64,000 nucleotides of DNA from Arenicola marina (Eukaryota; Annelida; Polychaeta; Arenicolidae). The notes beneath the pieces are model-generated. The model was given only the letters and a program-made list of their open reading frames with translations, had not been told where the DNA came from and searched no databases. How positions within the stretch are numbered: the first letter of the stretch is position 1; each line of letters opens with the position of its first letter. The translations under genes and the position numbers were made by a program. Shown here piece after piece: positions 20,301 through 33,191 of this stretch. The stretch spans positions 50,399,670 to 50,463,669 of the forward strand of contig OZ025248.1 in the NCBI GenBank assembly GCA_964019135.1, in the 5' to 3' direction.

Positions 20301-23300
20301 AGGAGTCCAGCCCATGTATCAGCATGCCAGTACTGCCACCCTACAAGGGGTCCAGCCCATGTATCAGCATGTCAGTACTGCCACCCTACAAGGAGTCCAG
20401 CCCATGTATCAGCACGCCAGTACTGCTACCCTACAAGGAGTCCAGCCCATGTATCAGCATGCCAGTACTGCCACCCTACAAGGAGTCCAGCCCATGTATC
20501 AGCACGCCAGTACTGCTACCCTACAAGGAGTCCAGCCCATGTATCAGCATGCCAGTACTGCCACACTACAAGGAGTCCAGCCCATGTATCAGCATGCCAG
20601 TACTGCCACCCTACAAGGAGTCCAGCCCATATATCAGCTTGCCAGTACTGCCACCCTACAAGGAGTCCAGCCCATGTATCAGCATGCCAGTACTGCCACC
20701 CTACAAGGGGTCCAGCCCATGTATCAGCATGCCAGTACTGCCACCCTAAAAGGAGTCCAGCCCATGTATCAGCATGCCAGTATTGCCACCCTACAAGGGG
20801 TCCAGCCCATGTATCAGCATGCCAGTACTGCCACCCTACAAGGGGTCCAGCCCATGTATCAGCATGCCAGTACTGCCACCCTACAAGGGGTCCAGCCCAT
20901 GTATCAGCATGCCAGTACTGCCACCCTACAAGGGGTCCAGCCCATGTATCAGCATGCCACTACTGCCACCCTACAAGGAGTCCAGCCCATGTATCAGCAT
21001 GCCAGTACTGCCACCCTACAAGGGGTCCAGCCCATGTATCAGCATGCCAGTACTGCCACCCTACAAGGGGTCCAGCCCATGTATCAGCATGCCAGTACGG
21101 CCACCCTACAAGGGGTCCAGCCCATGTATCAGCATGCCACTACTGCCACCCTACAAGGAGTCCAGCCCATGTATCAGCATGCCAGTATTGCCACCCTACA
21201 AGGGGACCAGCCCATGTATCAGCATGCCAGTACTGCCACCCTACAAGGGGTCCAGCCCATGTATCAGCATGCCAGTACTGCCACCCTACAAGGGGTCTAG
21301 CCCATGTATCAGCATGCCAGTACTGCCACCCTACAAGGGGTCCAGCCCATGTATCAGCATGCCAGTACTGCCACCCTACAAGGGGTCCAGCCCATGTATC
21401 AGCATGCCAGTACTGCCACCCTACAAGGAGTTTAGCCCATGTATCAGCATGCCAGTACTGCCACCCTACAAGGGGTCTAGCCCATGTATCAGCATGCCAG
21501 TACTGCCACCCTACAAGGGGTCCAGCCCATGTATCAGCATGTCAGTACTGCCACCCTACAAGGAGTCCAGCCCATGTATCAGCATGCCAGTACTGCCACC
21601 CTACAAGGGGTCCAGCCCATGTATCAGCATGTCAGTACTGCCACCCTACAAGGAGTCCAGCCCATGTATCAGCATGCCAGTACTGCCACCCTACAAGGAG
21701 TTTAGCCCATGTATCAGCATGCCAGTACTGCCACCCTACAAGGAGTCCAGCCCATGTATCAGCATGTCAGTACTACCACCCTACAAGAAGTCCAGCCCAT
21801 GTATCAGCACGCCAGTACTGCCACCCTACAAGGAGTCCAGCCCATGTATCAGCATGCCAGTACTGCCACCCTACAAGGGGTCCAGCCCATGTATCAGCAT
21901 GCCAGTACTGCCACCCTACAAGGAGTCCAGCCCATGTATCAGCATGCCAGTACTGCCACCCTACAAGGGGTCCAGCCCATGTATCAGCATGTCAGTACTG
22001 CCACCCTACAAGGAGTCCAGCCCATGTATCAGCACGCCAGTACTGCTACCCTACAAGGAGTCCAGCCCATGTATCAGCATGCCAGTACTGCAACCCTACA
22101 AGGAGTCCAGCCCATGTATCAGCACGCCAGTACTGCTACCCTACAAGGAGTCCAGCCCATGTATCAGCATGCCAGTACTGCCACCCTACAAGGAGTCCAG
22201 CCCATGTATCAGCATGCCAGTACTGCCACCCTACAAGGAGTCCAGCCCATATATCAGCTTGCCAGTACTGCCACCCTACAAGGGGTCCAGCCCATGTATC
22301 AGCATGCCAGTACTGCCACCCTATAAGGAGTCCAGCCCATGTATCAGCATGCCAGTACTGCCACCATACAAGGAGTCCAGCCTGTGTATCAGCATGCCAG
22401 TACTGCCACCCTACAAGGAGTCCAGCCCATGTATCAGCATGCCAGTACTGCCACCCTACAAGGAGTCCAGCCCATATATCAGCTTGCCAGTACTGCCACC
22501 CTACAAGGGGTCCAGCCCATGTATCAGCATGCCAGTACTGCCACCATACAAGGAGTCCAGCCTGTGTATCAGCATGCCAGTACTGCCACCCTACAAGGAG
22601 TCCAGCCCATGTATCAGCATGCCAGTACTGCCACCCTACAAGGGGTCCAGCCCATGTATCGGCATGCCAGTACTGCCACCCTACAAGGAGTCCAGCCCAT
22701 GTATCAGCATGCCAGTACTGCCACCCTACAGGGAGTCCATCCCATGTATCAGCATGCCAGTACCGCCACCCTACAAGGAGTCAAGCCCATGTATCAGCAT
22801 GCCAGTACTGCCACCCTACAAGGAGTCCAGCCCATGTATCAGCATGCCAGTACTGCCACCCTACAAGGGGTCCAGCCCATGTATCAGCATGCCAGTACTG
22901 CCACCCTACAAGGGGTCCAGCCCATGTATCAGCATGCCAGTACTGCCACCCTACAAGGGGTCCAGCCCATGTATCAGCATGCCACTACTGCCACCCTACA
23001 AGGAGTCCAGCCCATGTATCAGCATGCCAGTATTGCCACCCTACAAGGGGTCCAGCCCATGTATCAGCATGCCAGTACTGCCACCCTACAAGGGGTCCAG
23101 CCCATGTATCAGCATGCCAGTACTGCCACCCTACAAGGGGTCTAGCCCATGTATCAGCATGCCAGTACTGCCACCCTACAAGGGGTCCAGCCCATGTATC
23201 AGCATGCCAGTACTGCCACCCTACAAGGGGTCCAGCCCATGTATCAGCATGCCAGTACTGCCACCCTACAAGGAGTTTAGCCCATGTATCAGCATGCCAG

Positions 23301-26300
23301 TACTGCCACCCTACAAGGGGTCTAGCCCATGTATCAGCATGCCAGTACTGCCACCCTACAAGGGGTCCAGCCCATGTATCAGCATGTCAGTACTGCCACC
23401 CTACAAGGAGTCCAGCCCATGTATCAGCATGCCAGTACTGCCACCCTACAAGGGGTCCAGCCCATGTATCAGCATGTCAGTACTGCCACCCTACAAGGAG
23501 TCCAGCCCATGTATCAGCATGCCAGTACTGCCACCCTACAAGGAGTTTAGCCCATGTATCAGCATGCCAGTACTGCCACCCTACAAGGAGTCCAGCCCAT
23601 GTATCAGCATGTCAGTACTACCACCCTACAAGAAGTCCAGCCCATGTATCAGCACGCCAGTACTGCCACCCTACAAGGAGTCCAGCCCATGTATCAGCAT
23701 GCCAGTACTGCCACCCTACAAGGGGTCCAGCCCATGTATCAGCATGCCAGTACTGCCACCCTACAAGGAGTCCAGCCCATGTATCAGCATGCCAGTACTG
23801 CCACCCTACAAGGGGTCCAGCCCATGTATCAGCATGTCAGTACTGCCACCCTACAAGGAGTCCAGCCCATGTATCAGCACGCCAGTACTGCTACCCTACA
23901 AGGAGTCCAGCCCATGTATCAGCATGCCAGTACTGCCACCCTACAAGGAGTCCAGCCCATGTATCAGCACGCCAGTACTGCTACCCTACAAGGAGTCCAG
24001 CCCATGTATCAGCATGCCAGTACTGCCACCCTACAAGGAGTCCAGCCCATGTATCAGCATGCCAGTACTGCCACCCTACAAGGAGTCCAGCCCATATATC
24101 AGCTTGCCAGTACTGCCACCCTACAAGGGGTCCAGCCCATGTATCAGCATGCCAGTACTGCCACCCTATAAAGAGTCCAGCCCATGTATCAGCATGCCAG
24201 TACTGCCACCATACAAGGAGTCCAGCCTGTGTATCAGCATGCCAGTACTGCCACCCTACAAGGAGTCCAGCCCATGTATCAGCATGCCAGTACTGCCACC
24301 CTACAAGGAGTCCAGCCCATATATCAGCTTGCCAGTACTGCCACCCTACAAGGGGTCCAGCCCATGTATCAGCATGCCAGTACTGCCACCATACAAGGAG
24401 TCCAGCCTGTGTATCAGCATGCCAGTACTGCCACCCTACAAGGAGTCCAGCCCATGTATCAGCATGCCAGTACTGCCACCCTACAAGGGGTCCAGCCCAT
24501 GTATCGGCATGTCAGTACTGCCACCCTACAAGGAGTCCAGCCCATGTATCAGCATGCCAGTACTGCCACCCTACAGGGAGTCCATCCCATGTATCAGCAT
24601 GCCAGTACCGCCACCCTACAAGGAGTCAAGCCCATGTATCAGCATGCCAGTACTGCCACCCTACAAGGAGTCCAGCCCATGTATCAGCATGCCAGTACTG
24701 CCACCCTACAAGGAGTCCAGCCCATGTATCAGCATGCCAGTACTGCCACCCTACAAAAAGTCCAGCCCATGTATCAGCATGCCAGTACTGCCACCCTACA
24801 AGGAGTCCAGCCTGTGTATCAGCATACCAGTACTGCCACCCTACAAGGAGTCCAGCCCATGTATCAGCATGCCAGTACTGCCACCCTACAAGGAGTCCAG
24901 CCCATGTATCAGCATGCCAGTACTGCCACCCTACAAGGAGTCCAGCCTGTGTATCAGCATACCAGTACTGCCACCCTACAAGGAGTCCAGCCCATGTATC
25001 AGCATGCCAGTACTGCCACCCTACAAGGAGTCCAGCCCATGTATCAGCATGCCAGTACTGCCACCCTACAAGGAGTCCAGCCCATGTATCAGCATGCCAG
25101 TACTGCCAGCCTACAAGGAGTCCAGCCTGTGTATCAGCATACCAGTACTGCCACCCTACAAGGAGTCCAGCCCATGTATCAGCATGCCAGTACTGCCACC
25201 CAACAAGGAGTGCAGCCCATGTATCAGCATGCCAGTACTGCCACCCTACAAGGGGTCCAGCCCATGTATCAGCATACCAGTACTGCCACCCTACAAGGAG
25301 TCCAGCCCATGTATCAGCATGCCAGTACTGCCACCCTACAAGGAGTGCAGCCCATGTATCAGCATGCCAGTACTGCCACCCTACAAGGGGTCCAGCCCAT
25401 GTATCAGCATGCCAGTACTGCCACCCTACAAGGGGTCCAGCCCATGTATCAGCATGCCAGTACTGCCACCATACAAGGAGTCCAGCCTGTGTATCAGCAT
25501 GCCAGTACTGCCACCCTACAAGGAGTCCAGCCCATGTATCAGCATGCCAGTACTGCCACCCTACAAGGAGTCCAGCCCATGTATCAGCATGCCAGTACTG
25601 CCACCCTACAAGGGGTCCAGCCCGTGTATCAGCATGCCAGTATTGTCACCCTACAAGGAGTCCAGCCCATGTATCAGCATGCCAGTACTGCCACCCTACA
25701 AGGAGTCCAGCCTGTGTATCAGCATGCCAGTACTGCCACCCTACAAGGAGTCCAGCCCATGTATCAGCATGCCAGTACTGCCACCCTACAAGGGGTCCAG
25801 CCCATGTATCGGCATGCCAGTACTGCCACCCTACAAGGAGTCCAGCCCATGTATCAGCATGCCAGTACTGCCACCCTACAGGGAGTCCATCCCATGTATC
25901 AGCATGCCAGTACCGCCACCGTACAAGGAGTCAAGCCCATGTATCAGCATGCCAGTACTGCCACCCTACAAGGAGTCCAGCCCATGTATCAGCATGCCAG
26001 TACTGCCACCCTACAAAAAGTCCAGCCCATGTATCAGCATGCCAGTACTGCCACCCTACAAGGAGTCCAGCCTGTGTATCAGCATACCAGTACTGCCACC
26101 CTACAAGGAGTCCAGCCCATGTATCAGCATGCCAGTACTGCCACCCTACAAGGAGTCCAGCCCATGTATCAGCATGCCAGTACTGCCACCCTACAAGGAG
26201 TCCAGCCTGTGTATCAGCATACCAGTACTGCCACCCTACAAGGAGTCCAGCCCATGTATCAGCATGCCAGTACTGCCACCCTACAAGGAGTCCAGCCCGT

Positions 26301-28696
26301 GTATCAGCATGCCAGTACTGCCACCCTACAAGGAGTCCAGCCCATGTATCAGCATACCAGTACTGCCACCCTACAAGGAGTCCAGCCCATGTATCAGCAT
26401 GCCAGTACTGCCACCCTACAAGGAGTCCAGCCCGTGTATCAGCATACCAGTACTGCCACCCTACAAGGAGTCCAGCCCATGTATCAGCATGCCAGTACTG
26501 CCACCCTACAAGGAGTCCAGCCCATGTATCAGCATGCCAGTACTGCCACCCTACAAGGAGTCCAGCCCATGTATCAGCATACCAGTACTGCCACCCTACA
26601 AGGGGTCCAGCCCATGTATCAGCATGCCAGTACTGCCACCCAACAAGGAGTGCAGCCCATGTATCCATGCCAGTACTGCCACCCTACAAGGGGTCCAGCC
26701 CATGTATCAGCATACCAGTACTGCCACCCTACAAGGAGTCCAGCCCATGTATCAGCATGCCAGTACTGCCACCCAACAAGGAGTGCAGCCCATGTATCCA
26801 TGCCAGTACTGCCACCCTACAAGGGGTCCAGCCCATGTATCAGCATACCAGTACTGCCACCCTACAAGGAGTCCAGCCCATGTATCAGCATGCCAGTACT
26901 GCCACCCTACAAGGAGTGCAGCCCATGTATCAGCATGCCAGTACTGCCACCCTACAAGGGGTCCAGCCCATGTATCAGCATACCAGTACTGCCACCCTAC
27001 AAGGGGTCCAGCCCATGTATCAGCATACCAGTACTGCCACCCTACAAGGAGTCCAGCCCATGTATCAGCATGCCAGTACTGCCACCCTACAAGGGGTCCA
27101 GCCCATATATCAGCTTGCCAGTACTGCCACCCTACAAGGGGTCCAGCCCATGTATCAGCATACCAGTACTGCCACCCTACAAGGGGTCCAGCCCATGTAT
27201 CAGCATGCCAGTACTGCCACCCTACAAGGGGTCCAGCCCATGTATCAGCATGCCAGTACTGCCACCATACAAGGAGTCCAGCCTGTGTATCAGCATGCCA
27301 GTACTGCCACCCTACAAGGAGTCCAGCCCATGTATCAGCATGCCAGTACTGCCACCCTACAAGGAGTCCAGCCCATGTATCAGCATGCCAGTACTGCCAC
27401 CCTACAAGGGGTCCAGCCCGTGTATCAGCATGCCAGTATTGTCACCCTACAAGGAGTCCAGCCCATGTATCAGCATGCCAGTACTGCCACCCTACAAGGA
27501 GTCCAGCCCATGTATCAGCATGCCAGTACTGCCACCCTACAAGGAGTCCAGCCCATGTATCGGCATGCCAGTACTGCCACCCTACAAGGGGTCCAGCCCA
27601 TGTATCGGCATGCCAGTACTGCCACCCTACAAGGAGTCCAGCCCATGTATCAGCATGCCAGTACTGCCACCCTACAGGGAGTCCATCCCATGTATCAGCA
27701 TGCCAGTACCGCCACCCTACAAGGAGTCAAGCCCATGTATCAGCATGCCAGTACTGCCACCCTACAAGGAGTCCAGCCCATGTATCAGCATGCCAGTACT
27801 GCCACCCTACAAGGAGTCCAGCCCATGTATCAGCATGCCAGTACTGCCACCCTACAAGGAGTCCAGCCTGTGTATCAGCATACCAGTACTGCCACCCTAC
27901 AAGGAGTCCAGCCCATGTATCAGCATGCCAGTACTGCCACCCTACAAGGAGTCCAGCCCATGTATCAGCATGCCAGTACTGCCACCCTACAAGGAGTCCA
28001 GCCTGTGTATCAGCATACCAGTACTGCCACCCTACAAGGAGTCCAGCCCATGTATCAGCATGCCAGTACTGCCACCCTACAAGGAGTCCAGCCCATGTAT
28101 CAGCATGCCAGTACTGCCACCCTACAAGGAGTCCAGCCCATGTATCAGCATGCCAGTACTGCCAGCCTACAAGGAGTCCAGCCTGTGTATCAGCATACCA
28201 GTACTGCCACCCTACAAGGAGTCCAGCCCATGTATCAGCATGCCAGTACTGCCACCCAACAAGGAGTGCAGCCCATGTATCAGCATGCCAGTACTGCCAC
28301 CCTACAAGGGGTCCAGCCCATGTATCAGCATACCAGTACTGCCACCCTACAAGGAGTCCAGCCCATGTATCAGCATGCCAGTACTGCCACCCTACAAGGA
28401 GTCCAACCCATGTATCAGCATGCCAGTACTGCCACCCTACAAGGGGTCCAGCCCATGTATCAGCATGCCAGTACTGCCACCCTACAAGGGGTCCAGCCCA
28501 TGTATCAGCATGCCAGTACTGCCACCCTACAAGGGGTCCAGCCCATGTATCAGCATGCCAGTACTACCACCCTACAAGGAGTCCAGCCCATGTATCAGCA
28601 TGCCAGTACTGCCACCCTACAAGGGGTCCAGCCCATGTATCAGCATGCCAGTACTGCCACCCTACAAGGAGTCCAGCCCATGTATCAGCATGCCAC
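17348..28696. repeat. Giant minisatellite: about 252 tandem copies of a 45-bp unit
   Basis: The unit is GCCAGTACTGCCACCCTACA then AGGGGTCCAGCCCATGTATC then AGCAT, 45 bp. Almost all copies are exactly 45 bp; the main variant changes AGGGGTCC to AGGAGTCC. Two copies (near 26664 and 26799) lack 2 bp. Because 45 is divisible by three and the consensus has no stop in any forward frame, open frames of hundreds to thousands of codons arise: one starts at 17349 and runs to 29426 (4,025 codons), reading CHPTRGPAHVSACQY repeats, then other frames, then the 36-bp array. Stops appear only through point changes such as GGTCTAG. No flanking exon, signal peptide or known domain is seen. Longer blocks are duplicated within the array. 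I read it as non-coding satellite-like DNA; transcription cannot be excluded. Confidence 0.97.
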
Positions 28697-29745
28697 TTGT
28701 GATGATACCCCTGTGTCTGTGAATCAGGGTGCCTGTGATGACACCCTTGTGTCTGGGAATCAGGGTGTTTGTGATGACACCCCTATGTCTGTGAATCAGG
28801 GTAGTTGTGATGACACCCCTGTGTCTGTAAATCAGGGTACTTGTGATGACACCCCTGTGTCTGTGAATCAGGGTGTTTGTGATGACACCCTTGTGTCTGT
28901 GAATCAGGGTGCTTGTGATGACACCCCTGTGTCTGTAAATCAGGGTACTTGTGATGACACCCCTGTGTCTGTGAATCAGGGTACTTGTGATGATACCCCT
29001 GTGTCTGTGAATCAGGGTGCTTGTGATGACACCCCTGTGTCTGTGAATCAGGGTGATTGTGATGACACACTTGTGTCTGGGAATCAGGGTGTTTGTGATG
29101 ATACCCCTGTGTCTGTGAATCAGGGTGTTTGTGATGACACCCCTGTGTCTGTGAATCAGGGTGTTTGTGATGATACCCCTGTGTCTGTGAATCAGGGTGT
29201 TTGTGATGACACCCCTGTGTCTGTGAATCAGGGTGTTTGTGATGATACCCCTGTGTCTGTGAATCAGGGTGTTTGTGATGACACACTTGTGTCTGGGAAT
29301 CAGGGTGTTTGTGATGATACCCCTGTGTCTGTGAATCAGGGTGTTTGTGATGACGCCCCTATGTCTGTGAATCAGGGTACTTGTGATGATACCCTGCATG
29401 TGTCTGTTAGAGGAGGGTGTTTGTGATGATACCCCTGTGTCTGTGAATCAGGGTGCCTGTGATGATACCCCTGTGTCTGAATCAGGGTGCCTGTGATGAT
29501 ACCCCTGTGTCTGTGAATCAGGGTGTTTGTGATGATACCCCTATGTCTGTGAATCAGGGTGCCTGTGATGACACCCCTGTGTATGAGAATCAGGGTGTTT
29601 TGGATGATACCCCTGTGTCTGTGAATCAGGGTGCCTGTGATTATACCCCTGCATGTGTCTGTGAATCCGGTGCTTGTGATAATACCTCTGTGTCTGTGAA
29701 TCAGGGTACCTGTGATGATACTACTGTATCTGTGACTCAGTGTGA
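28697..29745. repeat. Minisatellite: about 29 copies of a 36-bp unit, abutting the 45-bp array
   Basis: The unit is TGTGATGACACCCCTGTGTC then TGTGAATCAGGGTGTT, 36 bp, encoding CDDTPVSVNQGV in one frame. Units become irregular after about 29395 (short insertions and deletions), and the array fades near 29745. It begins immediately after the last 45-bp unit, with no unique spacer. Confidence 0.95.
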
Positions 29746-30484
29746 CATGGCTATGGTTGAAGAATCCCAGCCATGTTGCATTCTATAGTGAAAATCAACT
29801 TTACATGAGAAATGGAACTTAAATTTACTTTTCAAGAAAGCCTATAATCATGTGATTAGTTATAACAGTTAATAATAGAAGAATTAAGTTTTATTTCTCT
29901 TATAAGGTTTTCTCCACACAAATAGAAAAATGAGAGTAACATTATGTCAAAGTCAAACCACTCTAAAATCCATTGAATGTGATTAGGCTATGCTTCAGTC
30001 GACAAATAACTCAGCTAATAGCATCCCTTGACGTTACAATTAAAATGCATGTTTTATGCATAAGCTATGTCAGTGCTAGCCTCAGGAGAGCTACTCCATT
30101 GGGTCTTGGTTCCAGTCTGTATTTCCCACAGGAGTTTTTAAAAATAATAACAATAGAAGCATTTGGGATTTCTGACCTGCAGGAGGCATACTGCTCTGGG
30201 GTTAAATATCACACATTCATATACTTTAATCCTTCAACCATCAATTTTTTCCAAATAATCAAAACTATTTCTCACTTGTATCTGTGTTTAGAAGACGTTT
30301 TGCTGGAACCGAGACCTAATGGATTGAGTCTCTTGAGGCTACGTCAGTGGGCGCATTTCTTTAGGCCAGGTTTGGTATACTGCCTTCCGAGTGTACCGAT
30401 AGGGATATGCCTATTCCAATGAAGTGCACACACCATTTACACCCGGTGCACGTTAGGGCATTAGAACCAACCTACTCTCATCAC
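29746..30484. other. Intergenic stretch, nothing recognised
   Basis: AT-rich sequence. A 149-codon open frame at 29973-30422 has no recognisable domain or splice context and is not called. Confidence 0.5.
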
Positions 30485-30575
30485 CTTTCAATCGCTGCCA
30501 TCTTCTCCAGAATGTCCCCGAGCTGTTTTGAACGGAGCACATCAGCATCCAGAATGGAAATGCGAGCACCAATAC
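30485..30575 (-). CDS. Possible internal coding exon of an unrecognised gene
   Basis: On the minus strand a pyrimidine-rich acceptor (CTTTCACCCAG) precedes 91 bp that read ARISILDADVLRSKQLGDIL and then EKMAAIE, followed by a GTGATG donor. The composition looks like a real helical segment, but I do not recognise the protein and no full gene could be assembled. Its entry phase would fit the candidate exon at 35675-35747. It may be a chance frame. Confidence 0.3.
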
Positions 30576-30710
30576 CTGGGTGAAAGAAGTGTTGGGTGGT
30601 GAACTGATGCGTAATATGCATATTCGATCTACTGTAGGGATACACCTGGGTTACCAAAGAAATGCGTCCAGTTTCGTGCGGTTTATGAATACAGACCCCG
30701 CCCTATAGAT

Positions 30711-30784
30711 AGTTCCATCTCCGAAACCTAGCTCCGCCATCGATGGGGAAGCTTGCAGAGCCACTAGGTTTCTGAGATGGAACT
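30711..30784. repeat. Short palindrome (21-bp arms, one mismatch)
   Basis: AGTTCCATCTCCGAAACCTAG at 30711-30731 is matched inverted at 30764-30784 with one difference, around a 32-bp centre. It could form a hairpin; no target-site duplication is evident. Confidence 0.7.
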
Positions 30785-30901
30785 AACCCCGCCTTGAAGG
30801 GCTTTTCCCCGCCCTGGCCTGCGCTAGTGAGTCAGTAAATACGTCATTAGATCATGACACTTCTTGGTAACATGATCCACTTTACTAGTTAGGTTACTTA
30901 A

Positions 30902-31578
30902 AGGGAACCGCCAGCCTGGCCTCTAACGCTGCTTTACAGATTCATATAATACCCAATTGTCTATCCTCCAAATTACAGAATTTGTCCTCCTATCTATAGC
31001 TCACAATAAAATTTAGAAGTGACCGCCGGACGCGATTTCACCGCCTACCCAGGCGGTAGCCCTTTTTGGAAGTGTGTCCCCGCTTGACCAATCAGGAGCC
31101 GATACTCTAATTTATTCAAACCGGAAATTGCGCCTATTGTGTGAGCAAAACAAGAGCGTGTGATCATCGCTAATCTAAAGAGCTGCGATTCTAACTCCAA
31201 TCATGGCATTGTTGCGGAGTCAATCGTCGCAAGACGTATATCAATTTGTTTGGACGGTTCCTTTTTATGAAACACTAAGATCTTGCGCTACTGCTCGGCT
31301 TGGAACTGCCACTGTTCATCGGTAAATCGCGGCCCTGATCTCTCTCCCTGTGAGTGATAACGTAAGGCGGTGTCACATGAATAGCCACAATGCGCGTCAC
31401 TGCCCCCGGCAAAATGGCGCTCTGCTTGACATTGCTGGAGGCGGGTTGCCTTTAATTTTTGGATTTTTTTCTCCTTACCAGTCGGCCGAAACGAAGTGTT
31501 AACAATCGCCAATTGAATTTAAAGATGTAAACTTTCGGTGCAGATCGCGATTAAATTAGGTCCGGTTGGACACCCGCT
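30902..31578. mobile_element. TTAA-flanked MITE, copy 1
   Basis: A 677-bp non-coding element flanked by TTAA at 30898-30901 and 31579-31582, with short terminal similarity (AGGGAACC against AGCGGGTG). Copy 2 at 44758-45362 has the same ends and the same TTAA flanks. TTAA duplications are typical of the piggyBac and Kolobok superfamilies. Confidence 0.82.
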
Positions 31579-31753
31579 TTAAGTTAATGGTATGATCAGG
31601 AGCTGACGAAAGACCATTTTTCAGGAGAAAAAACACAATTCAGCACCTTACCCTGATGTTTCATGTTTCTAAAGTCCAGTTCACGAAAATGCAAGTTGTT
31701 CCTAGATACGGAAACCATGAAAGTATTATTTGCAGTTGTTTGCTGGCGTGAAA

Positions 31754-32163
31754 CTGGGGTGCGTTGCATATGGGTGTCGATCGCGTGCGCACGCCATCGG
31801 CAACGACAAATAAGGATTTGAACTTGGCGGATTGATCAAGGACGCGTACAATTTTGAACCGGAAGTGGGGTATGGTTCGCCGCGATCAAGAGCAGCCTCG
31901 CATGATAATATCAAACTCTGGACGACGATTCTTCTCAAATAAGTGGGGATAACCCGTAAATATCGATGCTTTATAGTTATCTTTTATTTATTAATATTTA
32001 CACTATTTAGATTGTCCTGCTATTTCCAAAGTAAAGACATTTATTTAGTAGATATCCCCGCAACAAATGGAAATAGTTCGATGTGACCAATGTCGTTGCA
32101 TAGCGAGCTCCGAGTGACCCAAAATGTTCGCGGCGGTCGAGCGTGCTCCGCAACTCAACCCTG
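31754..32163 (-). mobile_element. 409-bp MITE family (hAT-like ends), copy 1, inverted
   Basis: In reverse orientation it begins CAGGGTTGAGTTGCGGAGC and ends GCAACGCACCCCAG, like the two copies at 32377-33191. The CAGGG termini resemble hAT elements, but a clear 8-bp duplication was not found here. Confidence 0.72.
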
Positions 32164-32376
32164 GCACGGCGCCTTGCTTATCCACGTCAGGAATTTTCAA
32201 AGCCGTAACACTTTAGTGAAAAACATATAGAGGTCTATTAGAAAGTCATTATATACGGCATTTATAATTTTGACTCACTCACTAATTTACCCCTCCTATC
32301 GTTCTTTAGCAATGATGTTTTACGGGAACTTCTATATGTCCAACGCACTTTTGAACTAGATCTATTAGATCTATAT

Positions 32377-32785
32377 CAGGGTTGAGTTGCGGAGCACGCT
32401 CGACCGCCGCGAATATTTTTGGTCACTCGGAGCTCGCTATGCAACGACATGGGTCACATCGAACTATTTCCATTTGTTGCGGGATATCCACTAAATAAAT
32501 GTCTTTACTTTGGAAACAGCAGCACAATCTAAATAGTGTAAATATTGATAAATAAAAGATAACTATAAAGCATCGATATTTACGGGTTATCCCCACTTAT
32601 TTGAGAAGAATTGTCGTCCAGAGTTTAATATTATCATGCGGGGCTGCTCTTGATCGCGGCGAACCATACCCCACTTCCGGTTCAAAATTGTACGCGTCCT
32701 TGACCAATCCGCCAAGTTCAAATCCTTCTTTGTCGTTGCCGATGGCGTGCGCACGCGATCGACACCCATGTGCAACGCACCCCAG
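32377..32785 (+). mobile_element. 409-bp MITE family, copy 2 (first of a head-to-tail pair)
   Basis: It starts CAGGGTTGAGTTGC and ends ACGCACCCCAG. Its last three bases (CAG) are also the first three of the next copy, so the two copies share a terminus. The internal sequence closely matches copies 1 and 3. Confidence 0.78.
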
Positions 32786-33191
32786 GGCTGAGTTGCGGAG
32801 CACGCTCGACCGCCGCGAACATTTTTGGTCACTCGGAGCTCGCTATGCAACGACATTGGTCACATCAAACTATTTCCATTTGTTGCGGGATATCTACTAA
32901 ATAAATGTCTTTACTTTGGAAAAAGCAGGACAATCTAAATAGTATAAATACTGATAAATAAAAGATAACTATAAAGCATCGATATTTACGGGTTATCCCC
33001 ACTTATTTGAGAAGAATCGTCGTCCAGAATTTAATATTATCATGCGGGGCTGCTCTTGATCGCGGCGAACCATACCCCACTTCCGGTTCAAAATTGTACG
33101 CGTCCTTGACCAATCCGCCAAGTTCAAATCCTTATTTGTCGTTGCCGATGGCGTGCGCACGCGATCGACACCCATGTGCAACGCACCCCAG
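32783..33191 (+). mobile_element. 409-bp MITE family, copy 3 (second of the pair)
   Basis: It starts CAGGGCTGAGTTGC directly on the end of copy 2 and ends ACGCACCCCAG at 33191. It is nearly identical to copy 2, which suggests a recent duplication of the element or insertion into its own end. Confidence 0.78.

Noticed and set aside
17389-28722. Many separate long open frames (133 to 2,642 codons) in the 45-bp array
   Set aside because: They are frame by-products of a stop-free unit with a length divisible by three; none has a domain, signal or exon context.
25931-29399. Minus-strand frames of 60-245 codons in the 45-bp and 36-bp arrays
   Set aside because: Same cause: one reverse frame of the 45-bp consensus and reverse frames of the 36-bp unit lack stops.
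17348-29745. CRISPR array
   Set aside because: There are no spacers between repeats; units are contiguous, and the genome is eukaryotic.
29973-30422. 149-codon plus-strand frame
   Set aside because: No recognisable domain, composition typical of translated AT-rich DNA, no splice or promoter support.
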